Below are positions 7,668 to 14,020 of a DNA stretch of 18,930 bases, piece by piece. The notes beneath the pieces are model-generated. The model did not search any database, was not told the origin of the DNA, and saw nothing but the letters and a program-made list of their open reading frames with translations. The stretch is taken from the NCBI GenBank assembly GCA_902805805.1, contig CADCUE010000010.1, positions 1-18,930 on the forward strand, in the 5' to 3' direction. Within the stretch, counting starts at the first letter, position 1; the number at the start of each line of letters is the position of its first letter. The position numbers and the translations under genes are program-made. The DNA is from an uncultured Frankineae bacterium. Lineage in GTDB: Bacteria; Actinomycetota; Actinomycetes; Mycobacteriales; SCTD01.

Positions 7668-8135
7668 TCAGGCGGCCCGTGGCGCGGCGGGCCGGCCGGC
7701 CTCGACCCAGCGGGCGAAGCGGCGCAGGGACAGCTGCACGCCCAGACCGAACAGCGGCTTGACGAGCGGCCAGCCCAGCCGTCCCAGCGCGCCGAGCGGC
7801 AGCTCGAGCTCCTCACGCCAGACGAACGTCGACCGGCCCTCGCCCCGGGGGCGCACCTCGAAGACGCCCGGACCTCGCACCAGCCAGCCGACGTGCAGGA
7901 CGTCGCAGCGCACGGGGGGCTCCCAGCGCGTGATGACCATCCGGTCCAGGAAGCCGACCGGTCCGACGCCGGTGAAGGCCTCGATCCCGCCGCCGACCCC
8001 CTGCCCGCCGTGGGTGGTCGGCCAGACCTTCGTCCCGAGCATCCAGGACGACTGACCGGCCCAGTCGGTGGCTCCCGCCCAGGTCTGCTCGACGGGAGCG
8101 TCGACGTCGACGGTGCGGACGAGGGTGGCGGTCAC
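7668..8135 (-). CDS. SRPBCC family protein (polyketide cyclase/START-like fold)
   Basis: A 155-residue protein with the helix-grip SRPBCC layout. An N-terminal strand TLVRTVDVDAPVEQTWAGATDW is followed by the cavity-forming region GGGIEAFTGVGPVGFLDRMVITRWEPP. The strands VRCDVLHVGWLVRGPGVFEVRPRGEGRSTFVWREELELP come next, and a long C-terminal helix after PLFGLGVQLSLRRFARWVEAG closes the fold. Such proteins bind hydrophobic ligands; the ligand and role are unknown here. The frame is open to 8171, but GTG at 8135 is preferred. It gives the usual family start just before the first strand, and GACACT lies 6 bases upstream, the geometry of a leaderless transcript. This choice is tentative. A tandem repeat lies upstream. 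Confidence 0.78.
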   Translation of the reverse strand: MTATLVRTVDVDAPVEQTWAGATDWAGQSSWMLGTKVWPTTHGGQGVGGGIEAFTGVGPVGFLDRMVITRWEPPVRCDVLHVGWLVRGPGVFEVRPRGEGRSTFVWREELELPLGALGRLGWPLVKPLFGLGVQLSLRRFARWVEAGRPAAPRAA

Positions 8136-8194
8136 CCGGCCAGTGTCGAGCGCGCGGCTGCCGGTCGCCACCCGGGCCGACCGGTGGCTGACGG

Positions 8195-8292
8195 TGCGGC
8201 TGCTCGGCGGCTGCGGCTGCTCGGCGGCTCCGGCTGGTCGACGACTACGGCTGCTCGGTGCGGCTGCTCGGCGGCTACGGCTGCTCGGCGGC
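8195..8292. repeat. Tandem 17-bp repeat (TRCGGCTGCTCGGCGGC) overlapping the end of the DivIVA-like gene
   Basis: Units begin at 8195, 8212, 8229 (diverged), 8246 (13 bases, shortened), 8259 and 8276. The units at 8195, 8212 and 8259 are identical, and the last differs by one base. The array fills the space upstream of the SRPBCC gene. Its last unit supplies the TAG stop and the last five codons of the DivIVA-like gene on the minus strand, so the gene end may have been formed or shifted by repeat growth. Confidence 0.75.
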
Positions 8293-8580
8293 CGCGTCGC
8301 CGTCGAGGGCGCCGGACTGCGCGAGGCGCCGGTCGCGCTCGGCGAGCTCGGCGGCCAGGCGGTCGAGCACGGCGTCGACCTCGCTCATGCGGTAGCCGCG
8401 CGGAGCCATCGAGAAGCGCAGGCCCTCGAGGTCCTGCGCCCGCAGCGGTCCGTCGGGCAGGGCGAGGTCCGGCAGGTCCTGCGGGGCGTCCGCCATGACA
8501 GGTCCTTCGCGGGTGGCCACCGCGGCGGCGACGAACAGCACGAGCACGACACCCACCAGCGCAAGGACCGTCACGACCAC
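8275..8580 (-). CDS. Small membrane protein with DivIVA-type domain
   Basis: A 101-residue protein. Residues 1-22 (VVVTVLALVGVVLVLFVAAAVA) form one transmembrane helix. After a proline-rich linker, LEGLRFSMAPRGYRMSEVDAVLDRLAAELAERDRRL (51-86) is the DivIVA N-terminal motif with its RGY(R/D)xxEVDxxLDRL core leading into a coiled coil. Similar one-helix DivIVA-domain proteins occur in many actinobacteria and may mark curved or growing membrane, but this one is uncharacterised. The frame continues upstream to 9000 over the photolyase-like gene, so a local start is needed. GTG at 8580 keeps the membrane helix, while ATG at 8496 (AAGGA about 7 bases upstream) would give a soluble 73-residue form. 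The C-terminus lies in the 17-bp repeat. Confidence 0.78.
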   Translation of the reverse strand: MVVTVLALVGVVLVLFVAAAVATREGPVMADAPQDLPDLALPDGPLRAQDLEGLRFSMAPRGYRMSEVDAVLDRLAAELAERDRRLAQSGALDGDAAAEQP

Positions 8581-8620
8581 ACGATGATGCTGCCACGGCC
8601 GGGGCGGGCATGACCGGGTC

Positions 8621-9841
8621 GTGACCCCTGCCCCGGACACCCGCTCCCCCGCCGCCGACCCGCGACCGGACGCCGTCGACCTCGACGTGCCGCTCGCCCC
8701 GGACCTGCACGCGCCGCACACCGCCACCGGCGAACAGGTCCCGATCCGGGACCTGTCGCAGCTCGCGCCGCCGGCGCGCCCGGCCCGCCGGTGGACTCCC
8801 AAGCGGGTCGTCATCACCCCCGCGGCGCTGGACCACCCGCACGGTCGCCGCATCGTGGAGCGCGTCGAGGCGCTGGGCCTGCCGGTCGAGCGGCTCAGGG
8901 CCAACCGCCTGACGGGGGTGCGCGGCGACGACGAGCGGCAGACGTACGCCCTGGCCAAGGCGACGATGGCGATCGTCGTGAGCCCGCCGTCCCGGCGCAA
9001 GCTGCAGCCGATCTCCCCGAGCGCCGACTGGCGGTTCGACCTCGCGGAGGGCTGCCCGGCGCACTGCCAGTACTGCTACCTGGCCGGCTCGCTGTCGGGG
9101 CCTCCCGTGACGCGCGTCTACGCCGACGTGGACGAGATCCTGGAGGGCCTCGCGCCGTACGTCGGCCAGGGCACGATCACCAGCCGCAGCGACGCCCGGC
9201 GCGGCGAGGGGACGACCTTCGAGGCGTCCTGCTACACCGACCCGCTCGCCCTCGAGCACCTCACCGGGTCGTGGGAGCGCGCGGTGCGCTTCTTCGGCGA
9301 GTGGGACGCCGACGTGCAGCTGCGCTGGACGACGAAGTACGCCGACGTCGACCGCTTCGTGGGGCTGCCGCACGCCGGGCGCACGCGGGTCCGCCTGTCG
9401 GTCAACGCCCTGCCCGTCACCACGCGCATGGAGGGCGGTACGGCCCGGCTCGAGGAGCGCGTGGCCGCGCTCGGGACGCTCGCCCGCGCCGGCTACCCCG
9501 TGGGGCTGACGATCGCGCCGATCATGCCGCTGCCCGAGTGGCGGCGGGAGTACGGGCACCTGCTCGACCTCGTCGTCGACGCGGTGCGCGGCGTCCCGGA
9601 CCTCGACCTGACCGCCGAGCTGATCACGCACCGCTTCACCCCGGGCAGCAAGGAGGTGCTGCTCGGCTGGTACCCGCGCACCCGGCTCGAGATGGACGAG
9701 GCCTCGCGCACGCAGAAGCGCGGCAAGTTCGGCGGGGTGAAGTACGTCTACCCCCAGTCGGTCATGCGCGAGCTGCGCGGCTGGTTCGAGGCGTCGATCG
9801 CCGAGCGGCTCCCGTCCTGCCGGGTCCTGTACTGGACGTGA
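8621..9841 (+). CDS. Spore photoproduct lyase-like radical SAM protein
   Basis: A 406-residue radical SAM enzyme related to SplB. The iron-sulphur cluster motif is CPAHCQYC (145-152), the CxxxCxxC pattern, followed by YLAGSLSG. The upstream IVVSPPSRRKLQPISPSADWRFDLAEG and downstream FEASCYTDPLALEHLTGSWERA segments match this family. Cys204 in the latter is a plausible counterpart of the hydrogen-donor cysteine of B. subtilis SplB, subject to alignment. The C-terminal part ends CRVLYWT. True SplB repairs thymine-dimer spore photoproduct. Homologues in non-sporulating actinobacteria are of unproven function, perhaps repair of UV or desiccation damage. The GTG start has no strong Shine-Dalgarno. 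The gene is divergent from the DivIVA-like gene by 40 bases. Downstream lies the repeat array. Confidence 0.88.
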   Translation: MTPAPDTRSPAADPRPDAVDLDVPLAPDLHAPHTATGEQVPIRDLSQLAPPARPARRWTPKRVVITPAALDHPHGRRIVERVEALGLPVERLRANRLTGVRGDDERQTYALAKATMAIVVSPPSRRKLQPISPSADWRFDLAEGCPAHCQYCYLAGSLSGPPVTRVYADVDEILEGLAPYVGQGTITSRSDARRGEGTTFEASCYTDPLALEHLTGSWERAVRFFGEWDADVQLRWTTKYADVDRFVGLPHAGRTRVRLSVNALPVTTRMEGGTARLEERVAALGTLARAGYPVGLTIAPIMPLPEWRREYGHLLDLVVDAVRGVPDLDLTAELITHRFTPGSKEVLLGWYPRTRLEMDEASRTQKRGKFGGVKYVYPQSVMRELRGWFEASIAERLPSCRVLYWT

Positions 9842-9844
9842 GCG

Positions 9845-9934
9845 GCCGACGGTCGCCGCTGCCGCGGGCCCGCTTGCCGAGCAGGGCGCGCCGACGGTCG
9901 CCGCCGCCAGCAGGGCCCGCTCGCCGGCCGGCTC
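9845..9934. repeat. Imperfect 45-bp direct duplication after the photolyase-like gene
   Basis: GCCGACGGTCGCCGC occurs at 9845-9859 and again at 9890-9904, exactly 45 bases apart. The remaining 30 bases of each copy share blocks such as GGGCCCGCT. It forms the first part of the gene-free stretch 9842-10530 and precedes the main 95-bp array. Confidence 0.6.
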
Positions 9935-9943
9935 TCGGTCGGG

Positions 9944-10463
9944 ATGTGGCGATCACGCCCGCTCAGCACCCCGCCAAGATCGCCACATCCGCGGGCCGCC
10001 CCGGCCGGCCGGCCCCTCGACAGCGACGCCGCGCCCGGGAAGTGGCGATCACGCCCGCTCAGCACCCCGCCAAGACCGCCACATCCGCGGGCCGCCCCGG
10101 CCGGCCGGCCCTCGACAGCAGCGCCACGCCCAAGAAGTGGCGATCACGCCCGCTCAACACCCCGCCAAGATCACCACATCCGCGGGCCGCCCCGGCCGGC
10201 CGGCCCTCGACAGCAGCGCCACGCCCGGGAAGTGGCGATCACGCCCGCTCAGCACCCCGCCAAGATCACCACATCCGCGGGCCGCCCTCAGCCGGCCGGC
10301 CCTCGACAGCAGCGCCGCGCCCGGGAAGTGGCGATCACGCCCGCTCAGCACCCCGCCAAGATCACCACATCCGCGGGTCGCCCCGGCCGGCCGGCCCTCG
10401 ACAGCAGCGCCACGCCCGGGAAGTGGCGATCACGCCCGCTCAGCACCGCGCCAAGATCACCAC
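9944..10463. repeat. Tandem array of six 95/96-bp units, each with a hairpin core
   Basis: GTGGCGATC recurs at 9946, 10042, 10137, 10232, 10328 and 10423 (spacings 96, 95, 95, 96, 95). Each unit holds a 41-base core: a 9-base left arm, a 23-base loop beginning ACGCCCGCTC, and a complementary right arm (GATCGCCAC, GACCGCCAC or GATCACCAC). Cores are joined by 54/55-base linkers rich in CCGGCCGGCC. In the first copy the arms extend to a perfect 11-bp inverted repeat (9944-9954 with 9978-9988). Loop length is 23 in all six copies. The array lies between two convergent genes, so it may act as a terminator or boundary or give a structured 3' RNA. Reading frames cross it, but the 95-bp period rotates the frame between copies, so it is not coding. 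Confidence 0.92.
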
Positions 10464-10520
10464 ATCCGCGGGTCGCCATCCGCGGGGTCGCCACATCCGC
10501 GGGTCGCCGCCCGCGGGTCC
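10464..10520. repeat. Four short tandem copies of ATCCGCGGGTCGCC
   Basis: Units start at 10464, 10478, 10495 and 10509, with small indels and a degraded last copy. The unit is the first part of the linker in the last 95-bp units, so this looks like secondary expansion of the array edge. It ends 10 bases before the dehydrogenase stop codon. Confidence 0.65.
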
Positions 10521-10530
10521 CCCCGACGGG

Positions 10531-11439
10531 TCAGTAGCCCCGCTCGACGTCCACCAGGCCGGTCAGCGGCTCCCCCGCGGCGGACCGGCGGACGTTGTCC
10601 GTGATGCGGCGGGCCAGCAGCGGCTGCGCCGTCTGCCAGGGGTTGGCCGTGTGCGGGGTGATCAGGCAGTTCGGCAGGCTCCACAGCGGGTGGCCGTCCG
10701 GCAGCGGCTCGGGATCGGTCACGTCCAGCGCCGCGCCCCCGATCTGCCCGTCGCGCAGGGCCGTGACGAGGGCGTCGGTGTCGACGTGCGGGCCACGCGC
10801 GACGTTGACCAGCCAGGCCTCGTCCGACATCGCTGCGAGCTGCGCCGCCCCGATGACCCCGGTCGTCTCCGGGGTGAGCGCCAGGGCCAGCACGACGATC
10901 AGCGCGTCCCCGAGCACCGCGTCGAGCTCGTCCAGCGGCACCGTGCGGGCCGCGCCCGGCACCGGCTCGCCGGACCGGCGTACGACGGTGACCGGGCAGC
11001 GGAACGGCGCCAGCAGCCCGAGCAGCGAGGTGGTGATGCCCCCGGCGCCGAGGACCACCACCGGAGCGTCGTAGAGGGTGGCCGCTGACTGCTCGCCCCA
11101 CGACTGCGCCCGCGCCCGCTCGGGGAGCGAGCGCAGACCGGCGAGGGCGAGGGCGAGCGCGTGCTCGGCGACGGGGTCGGCGTAGACCCCCTTGGCGCAG
11201 GCCCAGGTCAGCGACGGGTCGAGGACGTCGACGAAGCGCTCGACGCCCGCGAACGGCAGCTGGACCCAGCGCACGGACGGCGCCTGCTGCAGCGCCTCCC
11301 GCAGCCCGTCGGGGTCGTCAGGGGCCATCCAGACCAGGCCGTCGGGCTCCTCGGAGAGCGCGGCGACGCGACCGCCGCCCTCCACGACCGCGGCGACGAC
11401 GTGATCCGCCTGCGACGGCTCGACCGCGATGCTCGTCAT
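10531..11439 (-). CDS. D-isomer-specific 2-hydroxyacid dehydrogenase
   Basis: A 302-residue NAD(P)-dependent oxidoreductase that would interconvert a 2-oxoacid and a D-2-hydroxyacid, such as glyoxylate or hydroxypyruvate. The nucleotide-binding segment is APVVVLGAGGIT; the last glycine of the usual GxGxxG is replaced by Thr. The catalytic trio appears as Arg in VNVARGPHVD, Glu in DVTDPEPLP and His in LITPHTANP. The N-terminal 100 residues, with GVERFVDVLDPSLTWACAKGVYADPVAEHALAL, form the split substrate domain. ATG at 11439 gives a normal start at MTSIAV. The frame also opens at 11472, but that would run close to the divergent quinone reductase. No Shine-Dalgarno precedes it, so the mRNA may be leaderless. 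The stop lies beside the repeat array. Confidence 0.9.
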   Translation of the reverse strand: MTSIAVEPSQADHVVAAVVEGGGRVAALSEEPDGLVWMAPDDPDGLREALQQAPSVRWVQLPFAGVERFVDVLDPSLTWACAKGVYADPVAEHALALALAGLRSLPERARAQSWGEQSAATLYDAPVVVLGAGGITTSLLGLLAPFRCPVTVVRRSGEPVPGAARTVPLDELDAVLGDALIVVLALALTPETTGVIGAAQLAAMSDEAWLVNVARGPHVDTDALVTALRDGQIGGAALDVTDPEPLPDGHPLWSLPNCLITPHTANPWQTAQPLLARRITDNVRRSAAGEPLTGLVDVERGY

Positions 11440-11489
11440 CGCGGCAGCATGGCACGCTGCGCATCCAGCCACGTTCGGAGGAGGCGCAG

Positions 11490-12464
11490 GTGCGGGCAGT
11501 CGTCGTGAGCAGGACCGGTGGTCCTGAGGTGCTCGAGGTGCAGGAGCGACCGGACCCCGTCCCGGGGCCGTCCGACCTGCTCGTCGACGTCGAGGCCGCG
11601 GGCGTCAACTTCATCGACGTCTACCAGCGCGAGGGCCGCTACCCCCTGGAGCTGCCCTTCGTCGCCGGCAGCGAGGGCGCCGGTGTCGTCCGCGCCGTCG
11701 GCGACTCCGTGCAGGACCTGCGCCCGGGTGACCGCGTCGTCTGGGCGATGGTCAACGGGACCGGCTACAACAGCGCGACGGTGATCCCGGCGGCCAGGGC
11801 GGTGAAGATCCCGGACGGCGTCTCCAGCGAGCAGGCCGCGGCCGTCCTGCTGCAGGGGATGACGGCCCACTACCTGTGCGAGAGCACCTACCCGGTGGCG
11901 TCCGGCGACGAGGTGCTGGTGCACGCGGCGGCCGGCGGCACCGGGCTGCTGCTCACGCAGATGGTGGCCCGCAAGGGCGGACGGGTGATCGCGACCGTGT
12001 CCACAGCCGAGAAGGAGGAGCTCGCCCGGGCCGCCGGCGCCGCCGAAGTGATCCGCTACGACCGCGAGGACGTCGCCGAGCAGGTGGGCCGGCTCACCGA
12101 GGGACGCGGCGTCGCGGTGGTCTACGACGGCGTGGGGAAGTCGACGTTCGACGCCAGCCTGGCCTGCCTGCGCCGGCGCGGCGTGCTGGTGCTGTTCGGC
12201 GCGTCCAGCGGCCCGGTGCCGCCGGTCGACCCGATCCGGCTGATGGGCGGCTCGACGTTCCTCACCCGGCCGACGCTCGCCCACTACGTCGCGGAGCGGG
12301 AGGAGCTGGTGGCGCGGGCGACGGACGTGCTGAGCTGGGTCGAGGACGGCACGCTGGACGTGCGGATCGGCCAGCGCTACAGCCTCGACGAGGCGGCGCA
12401 GGCCCACGAGGACCTCGCCGGACGGCGTACGACCGGCAAGTCGCTGCTGCTCCCGTCCGGTTAG
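11490..12464 (+). CDS. NADPH:quinone oxidoreductase, zinc-independent MDR family
   Basis: A 324-residue medium-chain dehydrogenase/reductase of the zeta-crystallin type that would reduce quinones with NADPH in the cytosol. The GroES-like N-terminal domain contains EAAGVNFIDVYQREGRYPLELPFVAGSEGAGVV (about 35-67), the quinone reductase signature. The Rossmann part has VLVHAAAGGTGLLLTQMV (142-159) with the AAAGGxG NADPH loop, and DGVGKSTFDASLACLRRRGVLVLFGASSGP later. No zinc-ligand cysteines of alcohol dehydrogenases are present. GTG at 11490 has GGAGGAGG five bases upstream. The gene is divergent from the hydroxyacid dehydrogenase with 50 bases between starts. Its stop overlaps the stop of the convergent LOG gene by four bases. 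Confidence 0.92.
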   Translation: MRAVVVSRTGGPEVLEVQERPDPVPGPSDLLVDVEAAGVNFIDVYQREGRYPLELPFVAGSEGAGVVRAVGDSVQDLRPGDRVVWAMVNGTGYNSATVIPAARAVKIPDGVSSEQAAAVLLQGMTAHYLCESTYPVASGDEVLVHAAAGGTGLLLTQMVARKGGRVIATVSTAEKEELARAAGAAEVIRYDREDVAEQVGRLTEGRGVAVVYDGVGKSTFDASLACLRRRGVLVLFGASSGPVPPVDPIRLMGGSTFLTRPTLAHYVAEREELVARATDVLSWVEDGTLDVRIGQRYSLDEAAQAHEDLAGRRTTGKSLLLPSG

Positions 12465-13057
12465 GGCTCGGCCTCCAGGACCTCCTCGGCCAGCGGCGAG
12501 AACTCGACCGGCGCCTGCAGCCCGGCCTCGACGAGGTCCAGCGCCTGCTCCACCGAGGTCGCCCACTGCAGCGCGCCGACGGCCGGTGCCCGGACGAAGC
12601 CGCGCTCGGCCAGGAGCTCGACCTGCGCGCGCAGCGGGACGTACAGGCCGTCGACGTCGAGCGCGACCACGGGCTTGACGTGCATGCCGAGCGAGCGGGC
12701 GACCCAGACCTCGAACAGCTCCTCGAGCGTGCCGAGCCCGCCGGGCAGCGCGAGGAAGGCGTCGGCGCGCTCGTCCATGAGCCCCTTGCGCGTGCGCATG
12801 TCGTCGACGACGAGCAGCTCGTCGGCCGCCCGGTCACCGACCTCCTCGTCGAGCAGGGTCCGCGGGATGACGCCGACCGTACGCGCGCCGCCGGCCCGCG
12901 CGGCACGCGCGACGGCGCCCATCATCGACAGCTCACCGCCGCCGGACACCAGCGTGTGGCCGCGTCGGGCCAGCTCCGCGCCGACGTCGGCGGCGAGGTC
13001 GACGTACGACGGGTCGATGCGGGGGCTGGACGCGCAGTAGACGCAGACCGCCGCCAT
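12461..13057 (-). CDS. LOG/TIGR00730 family protein (nucleoside monophosphate phosphoribohydrolase)
   Basis: A 198-residue Rossmann protein. SGGGELSMMGAVARAA (38-53) binds the phosphate, and ALPGGLGTLEELFE (103-116) is the PGGxGTxxE motif carrying the catalytic glutamate. The Arg-Lys of DMRTRKGLMDE (86-96) is also conserved. Family members hydrolyse N6-substituted adenosine 5'-monophosphate (cytokinin riboside phosphates) or other nucleotides to base plus ribose 5-phosphate; the bacterial substrate is usually unproven. ATG at 13057 gives the usual start MAAVCVYCAS. The frame opens further up at 13129, but that part overlaps the preceding gene. It lies 13 bases after the stop of a second LOG gene, so the pair probably forms an operon with coupled translation. 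It may now carry the LOG activity alone if the upstream copy is dead. Confidence 0.9.
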   Translation of the reverse strand: MAAVCVYCASSPRIDPSYVDLAADVGAELARRGHTLVSGGGELSMMGAVARAARAGGARTVGVIPRTLLDEEVGDRAADELLVVDDMRTRKGLMDERADAFLALPGGLGTLEELFEVWVARSLGMHVKPVVALDVDGLYVPLRAQVELLAERGFVRAPAVGALQWATSVEQALDLVEAGLQAPVEFSPLAEEVLEAEP

Positions 13058-13070
13058 CAGGCGCCCGCGC

Positions 13071-13913
13071 TCATCCCTCGTCGCCGCCGATGTGCTCGGC
13101 TCCCGTGGCGACGGGAGGCTTGTCGTCACGCTCCTCGTACGCCGCGTCGATGTGCTGCACCGCCTCGGCGACGTCGTCGGTCACCAGGAACAGGTCCAGG
13201 TCGGCCACGGCGATCAGCCCGCGCTCGGCGAGGGTGCCCTTGAGCCAGTCGAGCAGCGGCGACCAGAACTCGCGGCCCATGAGGATCACCGGGAACTGGT
13301 TGACCTTGCGCGTCTGCACCAGGGTCAGCGCCTCGAACAGCTCGTCCATGGTGCCGAAGCCGCCCGGGCAGATCACGAACGCCTGGGCGTACTTGACGAA
13401 CATCGTCTTGCGGGCGAAGAAGTAGCGGAACTCGATGCCGAGGTCGACCCACTCGTTCAGGCTCTGCTCGAACGGCAGCTCGATGCCGAGGCCGACCGAC
13501 AGGCCGCCCGCCTCGCTCGCGCCGCGGTTGGCCGCCTCCATGATCCCGGGACCGCCACCGGTGATGACGGCCCAGCCGGCGTCGGCGAGCGCCCCGCCGA
13601 GCTCCTGCGCCATGGCGTAGTCCGGGTGCTCCGGCGGCGTCCGGGCGCTGCCGAACACGCTGACCGCCCGGGGCAGCTCGGCCAGCAGGCCGAAGCCCTA
13701 GACGAACTCGGTCTGGATGCGGAGCACCCGCCACGGATCGGAGTGCACCCAGTCCGAGGGGCCTCGGGAGTCGAGCAGGCGCTGGTCGGTCGTCGTCTGC
13801 TGCACCTGACCCCGGCGCAGGATGACCGGGCCGCGCTGCTTCTGCGGGGTGTGCGCCCCGTCCGCGGACGCGGTGGAGGCGCTCAGGCGCTCGGGATCGA
13901 TGGAGGCGGGCAC
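13071..13913 (-). pseudogene. LOG/TIGR00730 family gene interrupted by an in-frame amber codon
   Basis: Read as one frame from GTG 13913 to the stop at 13071, this gives a 280-codon protein typical of actinobacterial TIGR00730 proteins. It has an N-terminal extension with QVQQTTTDQRLLDSRGPSDW and SDPWRVLRIQTEFV, then VFGSARTPPEHP, AVITGGGPGIMEAANRG, FRYFFARKTMFVKYAQAF and the catalytic ICPGGFGTMDELFE. Codon 72 is TAG (13698-13700). In homologues as remembered, EFV-E-GFG is continuous, so one base change (GAG to TAG) explains the break. The frame is identical on both sides and conservation does not drop across it. Either a recent nonsense mutation or a base-calling error fits. GTG at 13658 could restart a 195-residue product holding all the active-site motifs, though no good Shine-Dalgarno precedes it. 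A paralogue follows immediately. Confidence 0.85.
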
Positions 13914-13919
13914 CGTGCC

Positions 13920-13925
13920 AACCTA
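13920..13925 (-). promoter_or_regulatory. Candidate -10 box (TAGGTT) giving a leaderless LOG transcript
   Basis: TAGGTT on the minus strand ends exactly 6 bases before the GTG at 13913, the spacing expected if transcription starts at the start codon. No Shine-Dalgarno of note is present. A -35 hexamer is not clear. Confidence 0.5.
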
Positions 13926-14008
13926 ACCGCGGGACTGCGGCCCACCCCTCCGCAGCGCCGCGGCTCGGGTGGCGTGCCGACCTCCCCGGCGCGGGATGGT
14001 CGGCTGGC

Positions 14009-14014
14009 TAGGGT
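14009..14014 (+). promoter_or_regulatory. Candidate -10 box (TAGGGT) giving a leaderless transcript for the membrane protein gene
   Basis: TAGGGT ends 6 bases before the GTG at 14021, the same geometry as the divergent promoter at 13920-13925. The start codon lacks a convincing Shine-Dalgarno, which fits a leaderless mRNA. Confidence 0.5.
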
Positions 14015-14020
14015 GGCCGC

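Noticed and set aside
8581..9000. N-terminal extension of the DivIVA-like protein up to 9000
   Set aside because: It lies antisense to the well-supported photolyase-like gene and has no conserved features before the membrane helix.
9944..10463. CRISPR array
   Set aside because: The intervals between the cores are themselves near-identical repeats instead of unique spacers, units are 95 bp, and no cas gene is nearby.
9944..10537. A 197-codon frame through the repeat array that reads as a repetitive Arg/Pro/Ser protein
   Set aside because: Unit spacing is mostly 95 bases, so the same repeat is read in different frames from copy to copy and encodes different peptides; several frames are open only because of high GC. 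There is no start signal.
8791..11088. Plus-strand open frame of about 765 codons
   Set aside because: It is the shifted frame of the photolyase-like gene running on through the repeats and antisense to the dehydrogenase; it has no recognisable motif.
13698..13700. TAG as a recoded amino acid (pyrrolysine) or programmed read-through
   Set aside because: No pyrrolysine genes or special downstream structure are visible, homologues as remembered have ordinary Glu here, and selenocysteine uses TGA. A nonsense mutation or sequence error is simpler.
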